Origin: DATBLE01 sp963764565
GTDB lineage: Bacteria > Actinomycetota > Thermoleophilia > Gaiellales > Gaiellaceae
Length of the DNA stretch: 64,000 nucleotides
Direction: 5' to 3'
Assembly (NCBI GenBank): GCA_963764565.1
Contig: CAVXTD010000012.1
Location: forward strand, 1 to 64,000
The notes beneath the pieces are model-generated. The model was not told the DNA's origin and made no database searches. It saw only the letters and a list, made by a program, of their open reading frames with translations. Both the position numbers and the translations under genes were made by a program. This document shows, one piece after another, positions 37,726-46,234 of the stretch (within the stretch, counting starts at the first letter, position 1; each line of letters begins with the position of its first letter).

Positions 37726-39074
37726 GGCGGGAAAGCGGTCAGTCGGCCGTGCTCGTCGAGGTAGGAGGTCGTGTACCGGCCGCTGGCGAACGCCTCGCTC
37801 TCGAGGACGCCGATAGCGAAGTCGCGGGTCGTGGCAACCCCCTCGACCTCGAGCTCCCCGAGGGCGCGCAGCCCCCGCGCGATCGCAGCTCCGCGGTTCT
37901 CGTCCCAGACGATCAGCTTCCCGATCAGCGAGTCGTAGTTGGGCGGGATCGCCGTTCCCGTCTCCACATGCGTGTCGAGGCGGACCCCGGGCCCGCCGGG
38001 AACGGCGAGCCGGTCGATTCGGCCCGGTGAGGGCGCAAAGCCGCGCTCCGGGTCTTCGGCGTTGATCCGGATCTCGATCGCGTGGCCTCTCCGATCCGCA
38101 CGGCCGGTCGAGGCGAGCGGCTGACCGTCGGCGATCCGCAGCTGCTCGCGGACGATGTCGATGCCGGTGACGAGCTCGGTGACGGGGTGCTCGACCTGGA
38201 GCCGCGCGTTCAGCTCGATGAAGTAGAAGCCGCCGTCCGAGTCGAGGAGAAACTCCAATGTCCCCGCGTTCGAGTAGCCGGTCGCGAGGCAGGCGCGCTC
38301 GGCGGAGGCCTCCATCGCCTCTCGCGTCTCCGGGGTCAGCGCCGGCGAGGGCGACTCTTCGACGAGCTTCTGGTGGCGCCGCTGGATCGAGCACTCTCGC
38401 TCTCCGAGCGTGAGCACGCCGCCCCGGCCGTCCGCGAGCACCTGGATCTCGACGTGCCGCGCCGGGACGAGCGCCTTCTCCAGATACAGGCTGCCGTCCC
38501 CGAACGCGGCATCCGCCTCGCCCGAGGCGGTCGCGAACGCCGATTCGAGCTCGCCCGGCGAGAAGACGAGGCGCATTCCCCGGCCCCCGCCGCCCGCTGC
38601 CGCCTTGAGGAGCACCGGGAAGCCGATCTCGGGCGCAAGCGTGCGAGCCTGGGCGAGCGTCGTCGCTTCCTCGGTGCCGGGTACGAGCGGCACGCCGGCC
38701 TCCCGCATCGCCGCCTTGGCCTGCACCTTGTCGCCCATGCGCCCCATCACCTCGGCGTCGGGCCCGATGAACACGAGGTCGTTCTCGGTGCACGCCGTCA
38801 CGAACGCGGGCCGCTCGGAGAGGAAGCCGTAGCCTGGGTGGACCGCCTGGCACCCTGTCGTCTCCGCCGCAGCGACGATCGAGGGGATGTTCAGGTAGCT
38901 CTCGGCAGGCGAGGGCGGCCCGATGCAGACAGCGCGGTCGGCGAGCCGGACGTGGAGCGCGTCCCGGTCGGCGGTCGAGTACACCGCCACCGCCTCGATG
39001 CCGAGCTCGTGCAGGGTACGGATCACGCGGACGGCGATCTCACCGCGGTTCGCGACCAGGACGCGCGTGAACAT
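37722..39074 (-). CDS. accC: Acetyl-CoA carboxylase biotin carboxylase subunit
   Basis: About 450 residues. ATP-grasp enzyme that carboxylates biotin on the carrier protein. It begins FTRVLVANRGEIAVRVIR; ATP-binding KAAAGGGGRGMRLV; the ERECSIQRRHQKLVEESPSP and FIELNARLQVEHPVTE catalytic blocks are intact. The reading frame runs on into nusB without a stop, so the true end is near 37722, close to the same indel that breaks nusB. It lies 21 bp after the accB fusion. Confidence 0.94.
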
Positions 39075-39095
39075 CAGCGGGATGCGACGGACACG

Positions 39096-40913
39096 TTAGA
39101 GGCCGGCTGGGCGTCCGGCGACGGGCTCGAGCTCGAAGAGCAGCTGCCCGTACTCGACCGGCTGGGCGTTCTCGGCGTGGATGCGCCGGACGATGCCGTC
39201 CAGCTCCGCCTTCACCTCGTTCATCAGCTTCATCGCCTCGAGAACGCAGAGCGTCTGCCCCCTGCCGATCGCGTCGCCCTCCTGCACGAAGGGCGGCGAT
39301 CCCGGAGAGGGCGCACGGTAGAACGTCCCGACCATCGGAGACTCGACCCGAACCACTCCCGGATCGGGCGGCGCGGCCGCCGGCGAGGCGGCTGTCGTCT
39401 CCTCGTCCACGAGGGGCTCGGTTGCAGTCGCGGCGAGGACGGTCTCGGCGGGCTCGCCCGCGCGCCTGACCGTCACGCGCATTCCCGCGTCCTCGATCGT
39501 CACCTCGCCGACGCTCGACTCCTGGACGATGCGGACGATCTCCCTGATCCGCGCCGCCCGCGTCCCGTCGACGCCGCCACCCTCGAGCGAGTCGTCTCTA
39601 CCGCGCCCGCGGATCGTCCGCAGCAGCGGCTCGGCGTCGTCACCGAAGAGCGCGACGAGGAGGAGCTCCTCCTCGCTCGCCGCGATTCCCTCGTAGCGGT
39701 CCTTGAGGCGGTCGAGGTCCGGCGGCTCGGATCGCGTCGCCGTTCCGTCCGACACGAGCGCTACCGCTCGTTGCACGGCCGGTGAGATCTCGCCGGGCGG
39801 GGAGCCGTAGCGTCCCTCGAGGAGGTCCCTGAGCTCGTCGACGACGAGCTGGTAGCGCTCCGCGGCGAGGACGTGTAGCAGTGCCTGCGAGGCGATCACC
39901 TGTCCGATCGGAGCCGCCAGCGGCGGCCAGCCGACCTCGGAGCGGATCCGCGTCAGCTCCTCGATCACCTCGTCGAGGCGGTCGCCGGCGGCGTGGGCGC
40001 GAAGATGGAGGTCGAGCGCGGCCACGAGGCCGGCCGGAAGGCTGTGCTCGGCGGCACGCGTGGCGATCCTCGGTGCGAGCGGTGTGACCGGCTGGTCGCC
40101 GATGTGCTCGTCGATGAGGTCCGACGCGCGCCAGAGCGCCTCCACCGACACGCCGCTCTCCAGGCCGAGCCCCTCGAGCGCGGCTGCTGTCGCCTCGCCC
40201 GAGGCGCGGTGGAGGACAAGCGCGACCGGGTAGGCGGCGCAGGCGATCAGATCGGCGCCGGCCCGGGCTGCCTCGATCGCCGCCGCCAGGCTCGTTCCGC
40301 CGGCACCCTGACAGTAGAGGCCGACGGGCAGGCCACTTGCCTCGCGGATCGCGTCGACGAGCTCGCGCACGCGGTGCGGCTCGAGCGAGCCGGACACATC
40401 GTGGATCAGCACCCGTGCCGTACCGAGCTCGGGCAGCCGGCGCGCCTGAGCGACCAGCGCGTCCGTCTCGCCGGACGGGCCCGGACTGTAGACGAGTCCG
40501 GCGTCGAACTCGCGCTCGACCTTGGTGATCGCCTCGCTGGCCTCTTTCAGGTTGGAGACGTCGTTGAGCGGATCGTGCAACCTGAACACGTCGATCCCGC
40601 TCTCGGCGGCCGACTCGACGAACCGGCGGACGAAGTCGGTTCCGACCGGCCTCGAGCCGACGAGGAAGCGGCCGCGCAATGCGAGCGCGAGCGGAGTCTT
40701 GGTGCGGGCCCGGAGCGCGCGGATCCTTTCCCAGGGGCTCTCGACCCCGCGCTTGACGGCCGCGTCGAAGCAGCCGCCGCCGGACACCTCGAGGTACGCG
40801 AAGCCGGCCGAGTCGAGAATCTCGGCCAGCCGCAGCTGCTCTGCCGTCGGCATCACGCCGGCGAGCGGTTCCTGGCCGAGCAGCCGGAGCGTGGTGTCTA
40901 CGAGCGCAGGCAC
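39096..40913 (-). CDS. accB: Biotin carboxyl carrier protein fused to a degenerate carboxyltransferase-like domain
   Basis: A 605-residue protein. Residues 1 to about 400 have the HMGL/pyruvate-carboxylase CT TIM-barrel fold (FAYLEVSGGGCFDAAVKR, PWERIRALR, SGIDVFRLHDPLNDVSNL), like the oxaloacetate decarboxylase alpha chain. All four metal/catalytic positions appear replaced: Asp of RDAHQS is Leu11, Lys of IKDMAG is His171, and the His-x-His pair is Tyr200/Gln202. After a linker, the biotinyl domain (residues about 525-600) has the biotin Lys562 in EAMKLMN. Position before accC is that of accB, so it is the likely carrier subunit. The barrel is presumably structural or regulatory. Intact reading frame. 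Confidence 0.85.
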   Translation of the reverse strand: MPALVDTTLRLLGQEPLAGVMPTAEQLRLAEILDSAGFAYLEVSGGGCFDAAVKRGVESPWERIRALRARTKTPLALALRGRFLVGSRPVGTDFVRRFVESAAESGIDVFRLHDPLNDVSNLKEASEAITKVEREFDAGLVYSPGPSGETDALVAQARRLPELGTARVLIHDVSGSLEPHRVRELVDAIREASGLPVGLYCQGAGGTSLAAAIEAARAGADLIACAAYPVALVLHRASGEATAAALEGLGLESGVSVEALWRASDLIDEHIGDQPVTPLAPRIATRAAEHSLPAGLVAALDLHLRAHAAGDRLDEVIEELTRIRSEVGWPPLAAPIGQVIASQALLHVLAAERYQLVVDELRDLLEGRYGSPPGEISPAVQRAVALVSDGTATRSEPPDLDRLKDRYEGIAASEEELLLVALFGDDAEPLLRTIRGRGRDDSLEGGGVDGTRAARIREIVRIVQESSVGEVTIEDAGMRVTVRRAGEPAETVLAATATEPLVDEETTAASPAAAPPDPGVVRVESPMVGTFYRAPSPGSPPFVQEGDAIGRGQTLCVLEAMKLMNEVKAELDGIVRRIHAENAQPVEYGQLLFELEPVAGRPAGL

Positions 40914-40922
40914 GCAGGGAGC

Positions 40923-41489
40923 CTAGGCGCGGGAGATGTAGCGGTGCTCACGCGGGTCGACCTTGATCCGGTCGCCCACGTTCACGAAGAGCGGCACCTG
41001 CACGACCGCCCCGGTCTCGAGCGTCGCCGGCTTCGTCACGTTCGAGACGGTGTCGCCGCGCACGCCCGGCTCGGTCTCGGACACCGTCAGCTCGACGGAA
41101 GACGGCATCTGCACTCCCGCCGGCTTTCCGTCGACCATCAGCAGCGGAACGGAGCTGGACGGCTGGAGGAACTCGAGCACGTCGTCCACCGAGCCGCGGG
41201 TGAGCTGGATCTGCTCGTAGTTCTCCTCGTCCATGAACACGACGTGCTCGCCGGCGTCGTAGAGGTACTGGACGTTCTTGACCTCGGTGTGGACGCGCGG
41301 GAACTTCTCGCCCGCGCGGAACGTCCGGTCGACGACGGCGCCCGACTCGAGCGCCTTCAGCTTCGTGCGCACGAACGCGCCGCCCTTGCCCGGCTTGACG
41401 TGCTGGAACTCGACGATCCGCCACGGCGCCCCGTCGAGCTCGATGTGCATCCCGTTCTTGAACTGGTTGGTGTTGACGACTTCGGCCAT
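40923..41489 (-). CDS. efp: Translation elongation factor P
   Basis: A 188-residue three-domain OB-fold factor that relieves ribosome stalling at polyproline. The tip loop HVKPGKGGAFVRT has Lys at position 35, where some bacteria add lysyl or other groups; no modification enzyme is in the window. C-terminal GDRIKVDPREHRYISRA is the family end. ATG 41489 follows a TAGAAT box by 9 nt. Intact. Confidence 0.97.
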   Translation of the reverse strand: MAEVVNTNQFKNGMHIELDGAPWRIVEFQHVKPGKGGAFVRTKLKALESGAVVDRTFRAGEKFPRVHTEVKNVQYLYDAGEHVVFMDEENYEQIQLTRGSVDDVLEFLQPSSSVPLLMVDGKPAGVQMPSSVELTVSETEPGVRGDTVSNVTKPATLETGAVVQVPLFVNVGDRIKVDPREHRYISRA

Positions 41490-41498
41490 CGACCTGCC

Positions 41499-41504
41499 AT
41501 TCTA
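41499..41504 (-). promoter_or_regulatory. Putative -10 box of efp
   Basis: TAGAAT ends 9 nt before the efp ATG, in the 18 bp gap after pepQ. It would give efp-accB-accC-nusB its own start with almost no leader. Confidence 0.4.
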
Positions 41505-41507
41505 GGT

Positions 41508-42546
41508 CTAGCGGACGGTGACGAGCTCCTTGGTGAACGAGGTCAGCACCTCGGGCGGACCGCCGTCCGTGACGACGACGAGGTCTTCGATCCGGATCCC
41601 GCCGACGCCCGGGTGGTAGATGCCCGGCTCCACGGTGACGACGCCGCCCGCCGCCAGCACGTCGTCACTCTCCGGGCGCAGCCGCGGCAGCTCGTGGATC
41701 TCCATGCCGACGCCGTGCCCCAGCCCGTGCCCGAACAGCTCGCCCAGGCCTTCCGCCCCGATCGCGTCGCGCGCAACGGCGTCGACGTCTCGCCCGACCG
41801 CCCCCGCCACCGTGGCGGCGAGCGAGGTCTCCTGCGCGGCCAGGCAGACCTCGTACGAGCGGGCCAGCCGGGCCGGGAGCTCGCCGGTGGCGAACGTCCG
41901 CGTGCAGTCCGAGCAGTACCCGTCGAGCTTCGCGGCGGCATCGACGACGACCGTCGTGTCCCGCCTCGATCGTCCGGTCGCCCGAGTTCGCATGCGGGGA
42001 CGCGCCGTTCGCGCCCGCGGCGACGATCACCGGGAAGGCAGGCCCCTCGGCGCCCAGCTCGTGCATCAGCGACTCGAGCCACCAGGCGAGCTCGCGCTCG
42101 GTGCGGCCGATGAAGCGCTCCGCGGCGAGGCGCGTCGAAGCACTCGTTCGTGATCGCCGCCGCCTGCCGGATCGTCTCGAGCTCACCCGGCTCCTTCACG
42201 GCGCGGACGCCTTCGAGGAGCTCGCTGCGCGGGACGAGCTCCGCGCCCCGCCCCCCAGAGCGGCCCACGCCGCGTAGGGCAGATGCTCGGCCTCGAACTC
42301 GACGCGCCCCGGCAGGTGGTCGGCGATGCCGCCGAAAAGGTTCCGCGGCAGCTCGACGACCTCGAGCCCGAGCAGGCGCGCCTTCTCGGCGTACCGGAAG
42401 TCGGTGAACAGCCGCACCCGGTCCGCCTCGACGAGCAGCGCCGCATTCGAGCTGTCCAGGCCGGTGAGATAGCGGACGTTGACGGGCTTCGTGACGAGCA
42501 GCGGGGCCTCGATCAGCGCGCGGACGCGCTCGATCCTGGCGTTCAC
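41508..42546 (-). CDS. pepQ: M24 family Xaa-Pro aminopeptidase/dipeptidase, frameshifted
   Basis: About 345 residues of a pita-bread-fold metallopeptidase. The N-terminal domain includes NVRYLTGLDSSNAALL. The catalytic domain has VVVDAAAKLDGYCSDCTRTF (two metal Asp), FGHGLGHGVGMEIHE (His), VTVEPGIYHPGVGGIRIED (two Glu). Three breaks (near 42240, 42140 and 41975) are needed to read it through. Metal ligands all present. The GTG start overlaps the aroQ stop (GTGA); pepQ before efp is a widespread order. Confidence 0.87.
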
Positions 42547-42971
42547 GCTCGCCCCGCGAGGAACTCGAGGGCCTCGCGGTAGCCGTCCGGTCCCTTGCCG
42601 ATCACCCGTTTCGCCGCCAGGTCCGAGATCACCGAGACGCGCCGCCACTCCTCGCGCTCGTCCACGTTCGAGAGGTGCACCTCGACGACGGGCACGTCGA
42701 AGAGCTCGATCGCGTCCCGGATCGCGTAGCTGTAGTGAGTCCACGCCGCCGGGTTGACGATCACGCCGTCCGCCGAGTCGAGCGCCTCGTGGCACCAGTC
42801 GACGAACTGGCCCTCGTTGTTCGTCTGGCGGCATCTGACGCGCACGCTCAGATCCTTCGCCCACTCGTAGATCCGCGTCTCGAGCTCGGAGATCGTCAAG
42901 CCGCCGTAGAGCTCGGGGTCGCGCCGCCCGAGTACGTCGAGGTTCACGCCGTTCAGGACGTCGACCTGCAC
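42543..42971 (-). CDS. aroQ: Type II 3-dehydroquinate dehydratase
   Basis: A 142-residue dodecameric-type dehydroquinase, third step of the shikimate pathway. It has NGVNLDVLGRRDPELYG (catalytic Arg/Tyr loop), QTNNEGQFVDW, VIVNPAAWTHYSYAIRDAI and VEVHLSNVDEREEWR with the catalytic His. GTG 42971. Intact, 10 bp after aroKB. Confidence 0.96.
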   Translation of the reverse strand: MQVDVLNGVNLDVLGRRDPELYGGLTISELETRIYEWAKDLSVRVRCRQTNNEGQFVDWCHEALDSADGVIVNPAAWTHYSYAIRDAIELFDVPVVEVHLSNVDEREEWRRVSVISDLAAKRVIGKGPDGYREALEFLAGRA

Positions 42972-42981
42972 GCCGGAGACC

Positions 42982-44388
42982 TTACTGGGCGATCAGCGCG
43001 TCGAGAGCGGGCCGGACGTCCGCTTCGGGGAGCTCCTCCTCGCGGGCGCCGCCCTCTCCGAGCAGGACGATCCGCAACCGGCCTTTCTTGTCGCGCAGGA
43101 GCGCCTCCCAGGCGCGCTCTCGGTCGACGCGTGCCGGCTCGGGCGCGAGCACCTCCTCGACGGGTTCGGCGTCGCGCCCGGAGAGCCGGAGCGCGGCGAG
43201 CAGCCCGAGCGCGACCGCCCGCCCGTGCGGGAGCTCGTAGCCGGAAGCGGCCTCGAGCGCGTGCGCGAACGTGTGCCCGAGGTTGAGCGCGTGGCGCGGG
43301 CCGAGGTCGTGCGGATCCCGGATGCAGAGTGCCGCCTTGAAGGCCGCGCACCGGCGGACGAGCTCCTCGTCGGGAAGCGTCCAGAGCGGCTCACCCGCGA
43401 GCAGGCCTGTCTTGACCACTTCCGCCAGGCCGTTCAGCCGCTCCGGCGCGGGGAGCGTGGCGAGGAGCGCCGGGTCGATCACGGTCATCACCGGCCAGTG
43501 GAAGGAGCCGACCAGGTTCTTCGCCTCGGGGAGGTCGATCGCCGTCTTCCCGCCGATCGCCGCGTCCACCTGCCCGACGAGGCTGGTCGGGACGGCGACC
43601 CAGTCGAGCCCGCGCATGTACGTGGCCGCCGCAAAGCCCGCGAGGTCGGTCGTCGTCCCTCCGCCGAGGGCGACGATCGTGCCGCTGCGGTCGAGCCGGA
43701 GCGAGCGCCACAGTGCTTCCAGATCGGCCACGGACTTCCCCGCAACCTCGTGCGTCGAGGCGAGCCGGCCGCCGAGCGCCAGCTGCGCGTCCATGCCGTG
43801 GATGCCGGCGACGTGCGTGTCGGCGACGAGCGCGACGCGGCCTTCGCCCGGCACGAGATCGCCGAGCAGCTCCAGGGCGCCGACGCTCACATGAATCCCC
43901 GCGGCGGCGAGAACGGCGCCGTCGGCGTCTCGCGCGACCGCGTCGGCCACCTCGCGATACACGGACATGCGATCCGCGTACAGGCTGCGGAACCGATCCT
44001 CGTCCTGCGCGAGCGGCCTGGCGGAGCCGCGCGATCGCTCCCAGGCCACGTCGGCGTCGACCTCGAGGAGCACCGCGACCGCCAGCGAGTCCAGGCCCGC
44101 CCGGGTGCGCGCCGACAGCACTGCGCCGCCGCCGAGCGCGATGACCGTCGGCTCTGGCGCCGCGAGCAGATCGGCGACCACCTCCTCCTCCACCGTGCGG
44201 AACGAGTCCTCGCCCGGCTCGAACAGCGCCGCAATAGTCGTGCCGGTCCGCCGCTCGATCTCCTCGTCGGCATCGACGAAGCGGCGGCCGAGCTTGTGGG
44301 CGATCTCGGCGCCGACGGTCGACTTGCCGGCGCCCATGAAGCCGATCAGCGCGAGGTGCCGATGGAGACGATCTAGCGTGGTTGCCAA
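42982..44388 (-). CDS. aroKB: Fused shikimate kinase / 3-dehydroquinate synthase
   Basis: A 468-residue bifunctional enzyme. Residues 1-165 are shikimate kinase: P-loop GFMGAGKST at 16-24, DADEEIERRTG, ALGGGAVL. Residues about 170-468 are 3-dehydroquinate synthase: VALGGGTTTDLAGFAAATYMRG, PTSLVGQVDAAIGGKTAID, NLGHTFAHALE with zinc-site His. It performs steps 2 and 5 of the pathway in one chain. The fusion is continuous in one frame. The TTG start overlaps the aroC end by 16 bp. Confidence 0.95.
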   Translation of the reverse strand: MATTLDRLHRHLALIGFMGAGKSTVGAEIAHKLGRRFVDADEEIERRTGTTIAALFEPGEDSFRTVEEEVVADLLAAPEPTVIALGGGAVLSARTRAGLDSLAVAVLLEVDADVAWERSRGSARPLAQDEDRFRSLYADRMSVYREVADAVARDADGAVLAAAGIHVSVGALELLGDLVPGEGRVALVADTHVAGIHGMDAQLALGGRLASTHEVAGKSVADLEALWRSLRLDRSGTIVALGGGTTTDLAGFAAATYMRGLDWVAVPTSLVGQVDAAIGGKTAIDLPEAKNLVGSFHWPVMTVIDPALLATLPAPERLNGLAEVVKTGLLAGEPLWTLPDEELVRRCAAFKAALCIRDPHDLGPRHALNLGHTFAHALEAASGYELPHGRAVALGLLAALRLSGRDAEPVEEVLAPEPARVDRERAWEALLRDKKGRLRIVLLGEGGAREEELPEADVRPALDALIAQ

Positions 44389-45452
44389 TCGATGCGCTCG
44401 CGGTATGCGTTGTACGCCCCGACGAAATCGGCGAGCGCGTCGCCGCCGAACTTCTCTCTGGCCGCCCGCGCGAGCTCAAAGGCAACGGCCGCCTCGGCGA
44501 CGACGGCGAGCGCCTCCACCGCGGCGGTGTCGCTGCGCTCGACGAGCGCCTCCGCTGCGTCTCCGGTTTCGAGATCGACCGACCGCAGCGGCTGCATCAG
44601 CGTCGGCAGCGGCTTCATCGCGGCGCGGGCGACGATCTCCTCGCCGTTCGAGACTCCGGCCTCGATCCCACCCGCACGGTTCGTCTCCCGGTAGAGGCCG
44701 CGCTCGTCGCGGTGAATCTCGTCATGCGCCTCCGAGCCGCGCAATCCGGCGAGCGCGAAGCCGTCGCCGATCTCGACCCCCTTGACCGCCTGGATTCCCA
44801 TCAGGGCGGCGGCCAGCCGCGCGTCGAGCCGCGCGTCGCGGGAGGCGTACGAGCCGAGGCCCGGCGGCACGTGCCGCGCACGCACCTCGACGATCCCGCC
44901 GATCGTGTCGCGCTCGCCCTTCGCCGCGTCCACGCGCGCCTCCAGCCCCTCGCCGACGACGGCTCCCGCGACCTCGACGCCGATCTCGCGTAACAGCGCT
45001 TTCGCGACGGCGCCGGCGGCAACCGTCGCTGCGGTGTGCCGTGCGCTCGCCCGCTCGAGCGCGTCTCGCACGTCCGCGAGACCGTACTTGAGGACGCCCG
45101 CGAGATCGGCGTGGCCGGGGCGAGGCAGCGTCACCGCCTTCGTCCCCTTCCCGGCCGGTTCTCCCTCCGGCGGCCACGGGCTCATCCCCCAGGTCCAGTT
45201 CTTGTGGTCGCGGTTGCGCACGACGAGCGCGAGCGGCGAGCCGAGCGTGCGTCCGTGGCGGAGGCCGGCGAGCACCTCGACCTCGTCGGTCTCGATCTGC
45301 TGGCGCGGGCTGCGCCCGTAGCCCTGCTGGCGCCGCCGCAGGTCGGCGTCGATCGCGGCCCGGTCGAGGACGAGGCCGGCCGGCAGGCCGCTGAGAATCG
45401 CGACGAGCGCCGGGCCGTGCGACTCGCCGGCGGTGACGAGCTCGAGGTTCAT
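44373..45452 (-). CDS. aroC: Chorismate synthase
   Basis: A 359-residue FMN-dependent enzyme making chorismate from EPSP. It has the family start LVTAGESHGPALVAIL, RQQGYGRSPRQQIETDEVEVL and RPGHADLAGVLKYG. The C-terminal RAAMKPLPTLMQPLRSVDL block is intact. The ATG at 45452 overlaps the stop of the 21-codon ORF (ATGA), and a GGAGGGAGG ribosome site lies in the loop of a hairpin just upstream. EPSP synthase (aroA) is not in the window. Confidence 0.97.
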   Translation of the reverse strand: MNLELVTAGESHGPALVAILSGLPAGLVLDRAAIDADLRRRQQGYGRSPRQQIETDEVEVLAGLRHGRTLGSPLALVVRNRDHKNWTWGMSPWPPEGEPAGKGTKAVTLPRPGHADLAGVLKYGLADVRDALERASARHTAATVAAGAVAKALLREIGVEVAGAVVGEGLEARVDAAKGERDTIGGIVEVRARHVPPGLGSYASRDARLDARLAAALMGIQAVKGVEIGDGFALAGLRGSEAHDEIHRDERGLYRETNRAGGIEAGVSNGEEIVARAAMKPLPTLMQPLRSVDLETGDAAEALVERSDTAAVEALAVVAEAAVAFELARAAREKFGGDALADFVGAYNAYRERIDWQPR

Positions 45453-45514
45453 GCCATTTCCCTCCCTCCGGTCGGGAAATGGTTAGGGAGGCTGCTCATC
45501 GTCTCGTCGATCAT
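45449..45514 (-). CDS. 21-codon ORF coupled between aroE and aroC
   Basis: ATG 45514 overlaps the aroE stop (ATGA) and its TGA overlaps the aroC start (ATGA). A GGAGG ribosome site sits 4 nt upstream. The peptide has no run of one amino acid, so classical attenuation is not suggested. It may carry ribosomes through the hairpin that encloses the aroC ribosome site. Too short for homology; called from the ribosome site and the double overlap. Confidence 0.5.
   Translation of the reverse strand: MIDETMSSLPNHFPTGGREMA
45454..45482 (-). promoter_or_regulatory. Hairpin displaying the aroC ribosome site
   Basis: Perfect 9 bp arms CCATTTCCC and GGGAAATGG with an 11 nt loop. On the transcript the loop is GACCGGAGGGA, containing the Shine-Dalgarno core, and the aroC ATG follows one base after the stem. 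Confidence 0.5.
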
Positions 45515-46234
45515 GTCGCCTCCGTCAAGCCATTCTGCGCAGCAGAATGGAAGCCTACGGCCGCGCGCATCTCCTCGACGGGTGCGGCCACCCCGGTCCA
45601 GAGCTCGAAGGACGCGGCGCCCTGCGCGACGAGCACTTCGAGACCGCCGATCACCGTCGCGCCTGCCTCGCGGGCGGCGCGCCCCGTCGCGGTCTCCGGG
45701 TACGGAAGGTCGATCAGCGTCTGACCCCGGCTCACGAGCACGAGCACCTCGTCCCGCTCGGACGTGGCGTTCACAACCAGGTCGGCCCCGGAGACGTCCG
45801 GCGGCCACTCGCCGCGCGCGCGAGAACAGGCGCGCGTGCGGGAGCGCCTCCCTGAACGCCACCGACGAGCCGCCGGCGCCGAGGATCACCGGCCGTTCCG
45901 CCCGGAGCCCGGCGAGGATTGCAGTGTCGGTGGAGCGCGCTTCGATCCGGCCGTCGCGGACGATGAGGGTGTTCACGGACGGAAGCTCGGTCTCGCAGAG
46001 CGCGGCCACCTCGAGCTTGTACGGAGCGGTCACGTTCGCGCCGGCGAAGCCGAGCGCGACGAGCCCGCGCACGGCGTCTGCCACTCCCTCCGGCTCGACC
46101 GGCAGCGGCACGTACGCCCAGTCGAGCCCCCGAGCCGCAAAGGCGGCGTTCTGCATGGCGGGCGACAGCGACCCCGCCACCGGGTTGCCGATGATCCCGA
46201 CGAGCCGCGTCGTTCCGCTGAGGGCGCCTAGCAG
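45511..46234 (-). CDS. aroE: Shikimate dehydrogenase, frameshifted
   Basis: About 240 residues; NADPH-dependent reduction of 3-dehydroshikimate. LVGIIGNPVAGSLSPAMQNAAF holds the shikimate-binding serines; GANVTAPYKLEVA the catalytic Lys; ILGAGGSSVAF the nucleotide loop; after a break near 45815, LVVNATSERDEVL and the C-terminal VEVLVAQGAASFELWTG-like block. No ATG/GTG/TTG is in frame at the start; CTG 46234, 8 nt after AAGGGG, is the best candidate. Overlaps the mltG stop. Confidence 0.85.
45530..45550 (-). repeat. 21 bp palindrome in the aroE 3' end
   Basis: Arms CCATTCTGC and GCAGAATGG flank a GCA centre. It lies in the codons for the last residues of aroE, 16 nt before its stop. Similar CCATT/AATGG-ended palindromes occur at 45454-45482 and 33218-33241. 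Confidence 0.5.
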
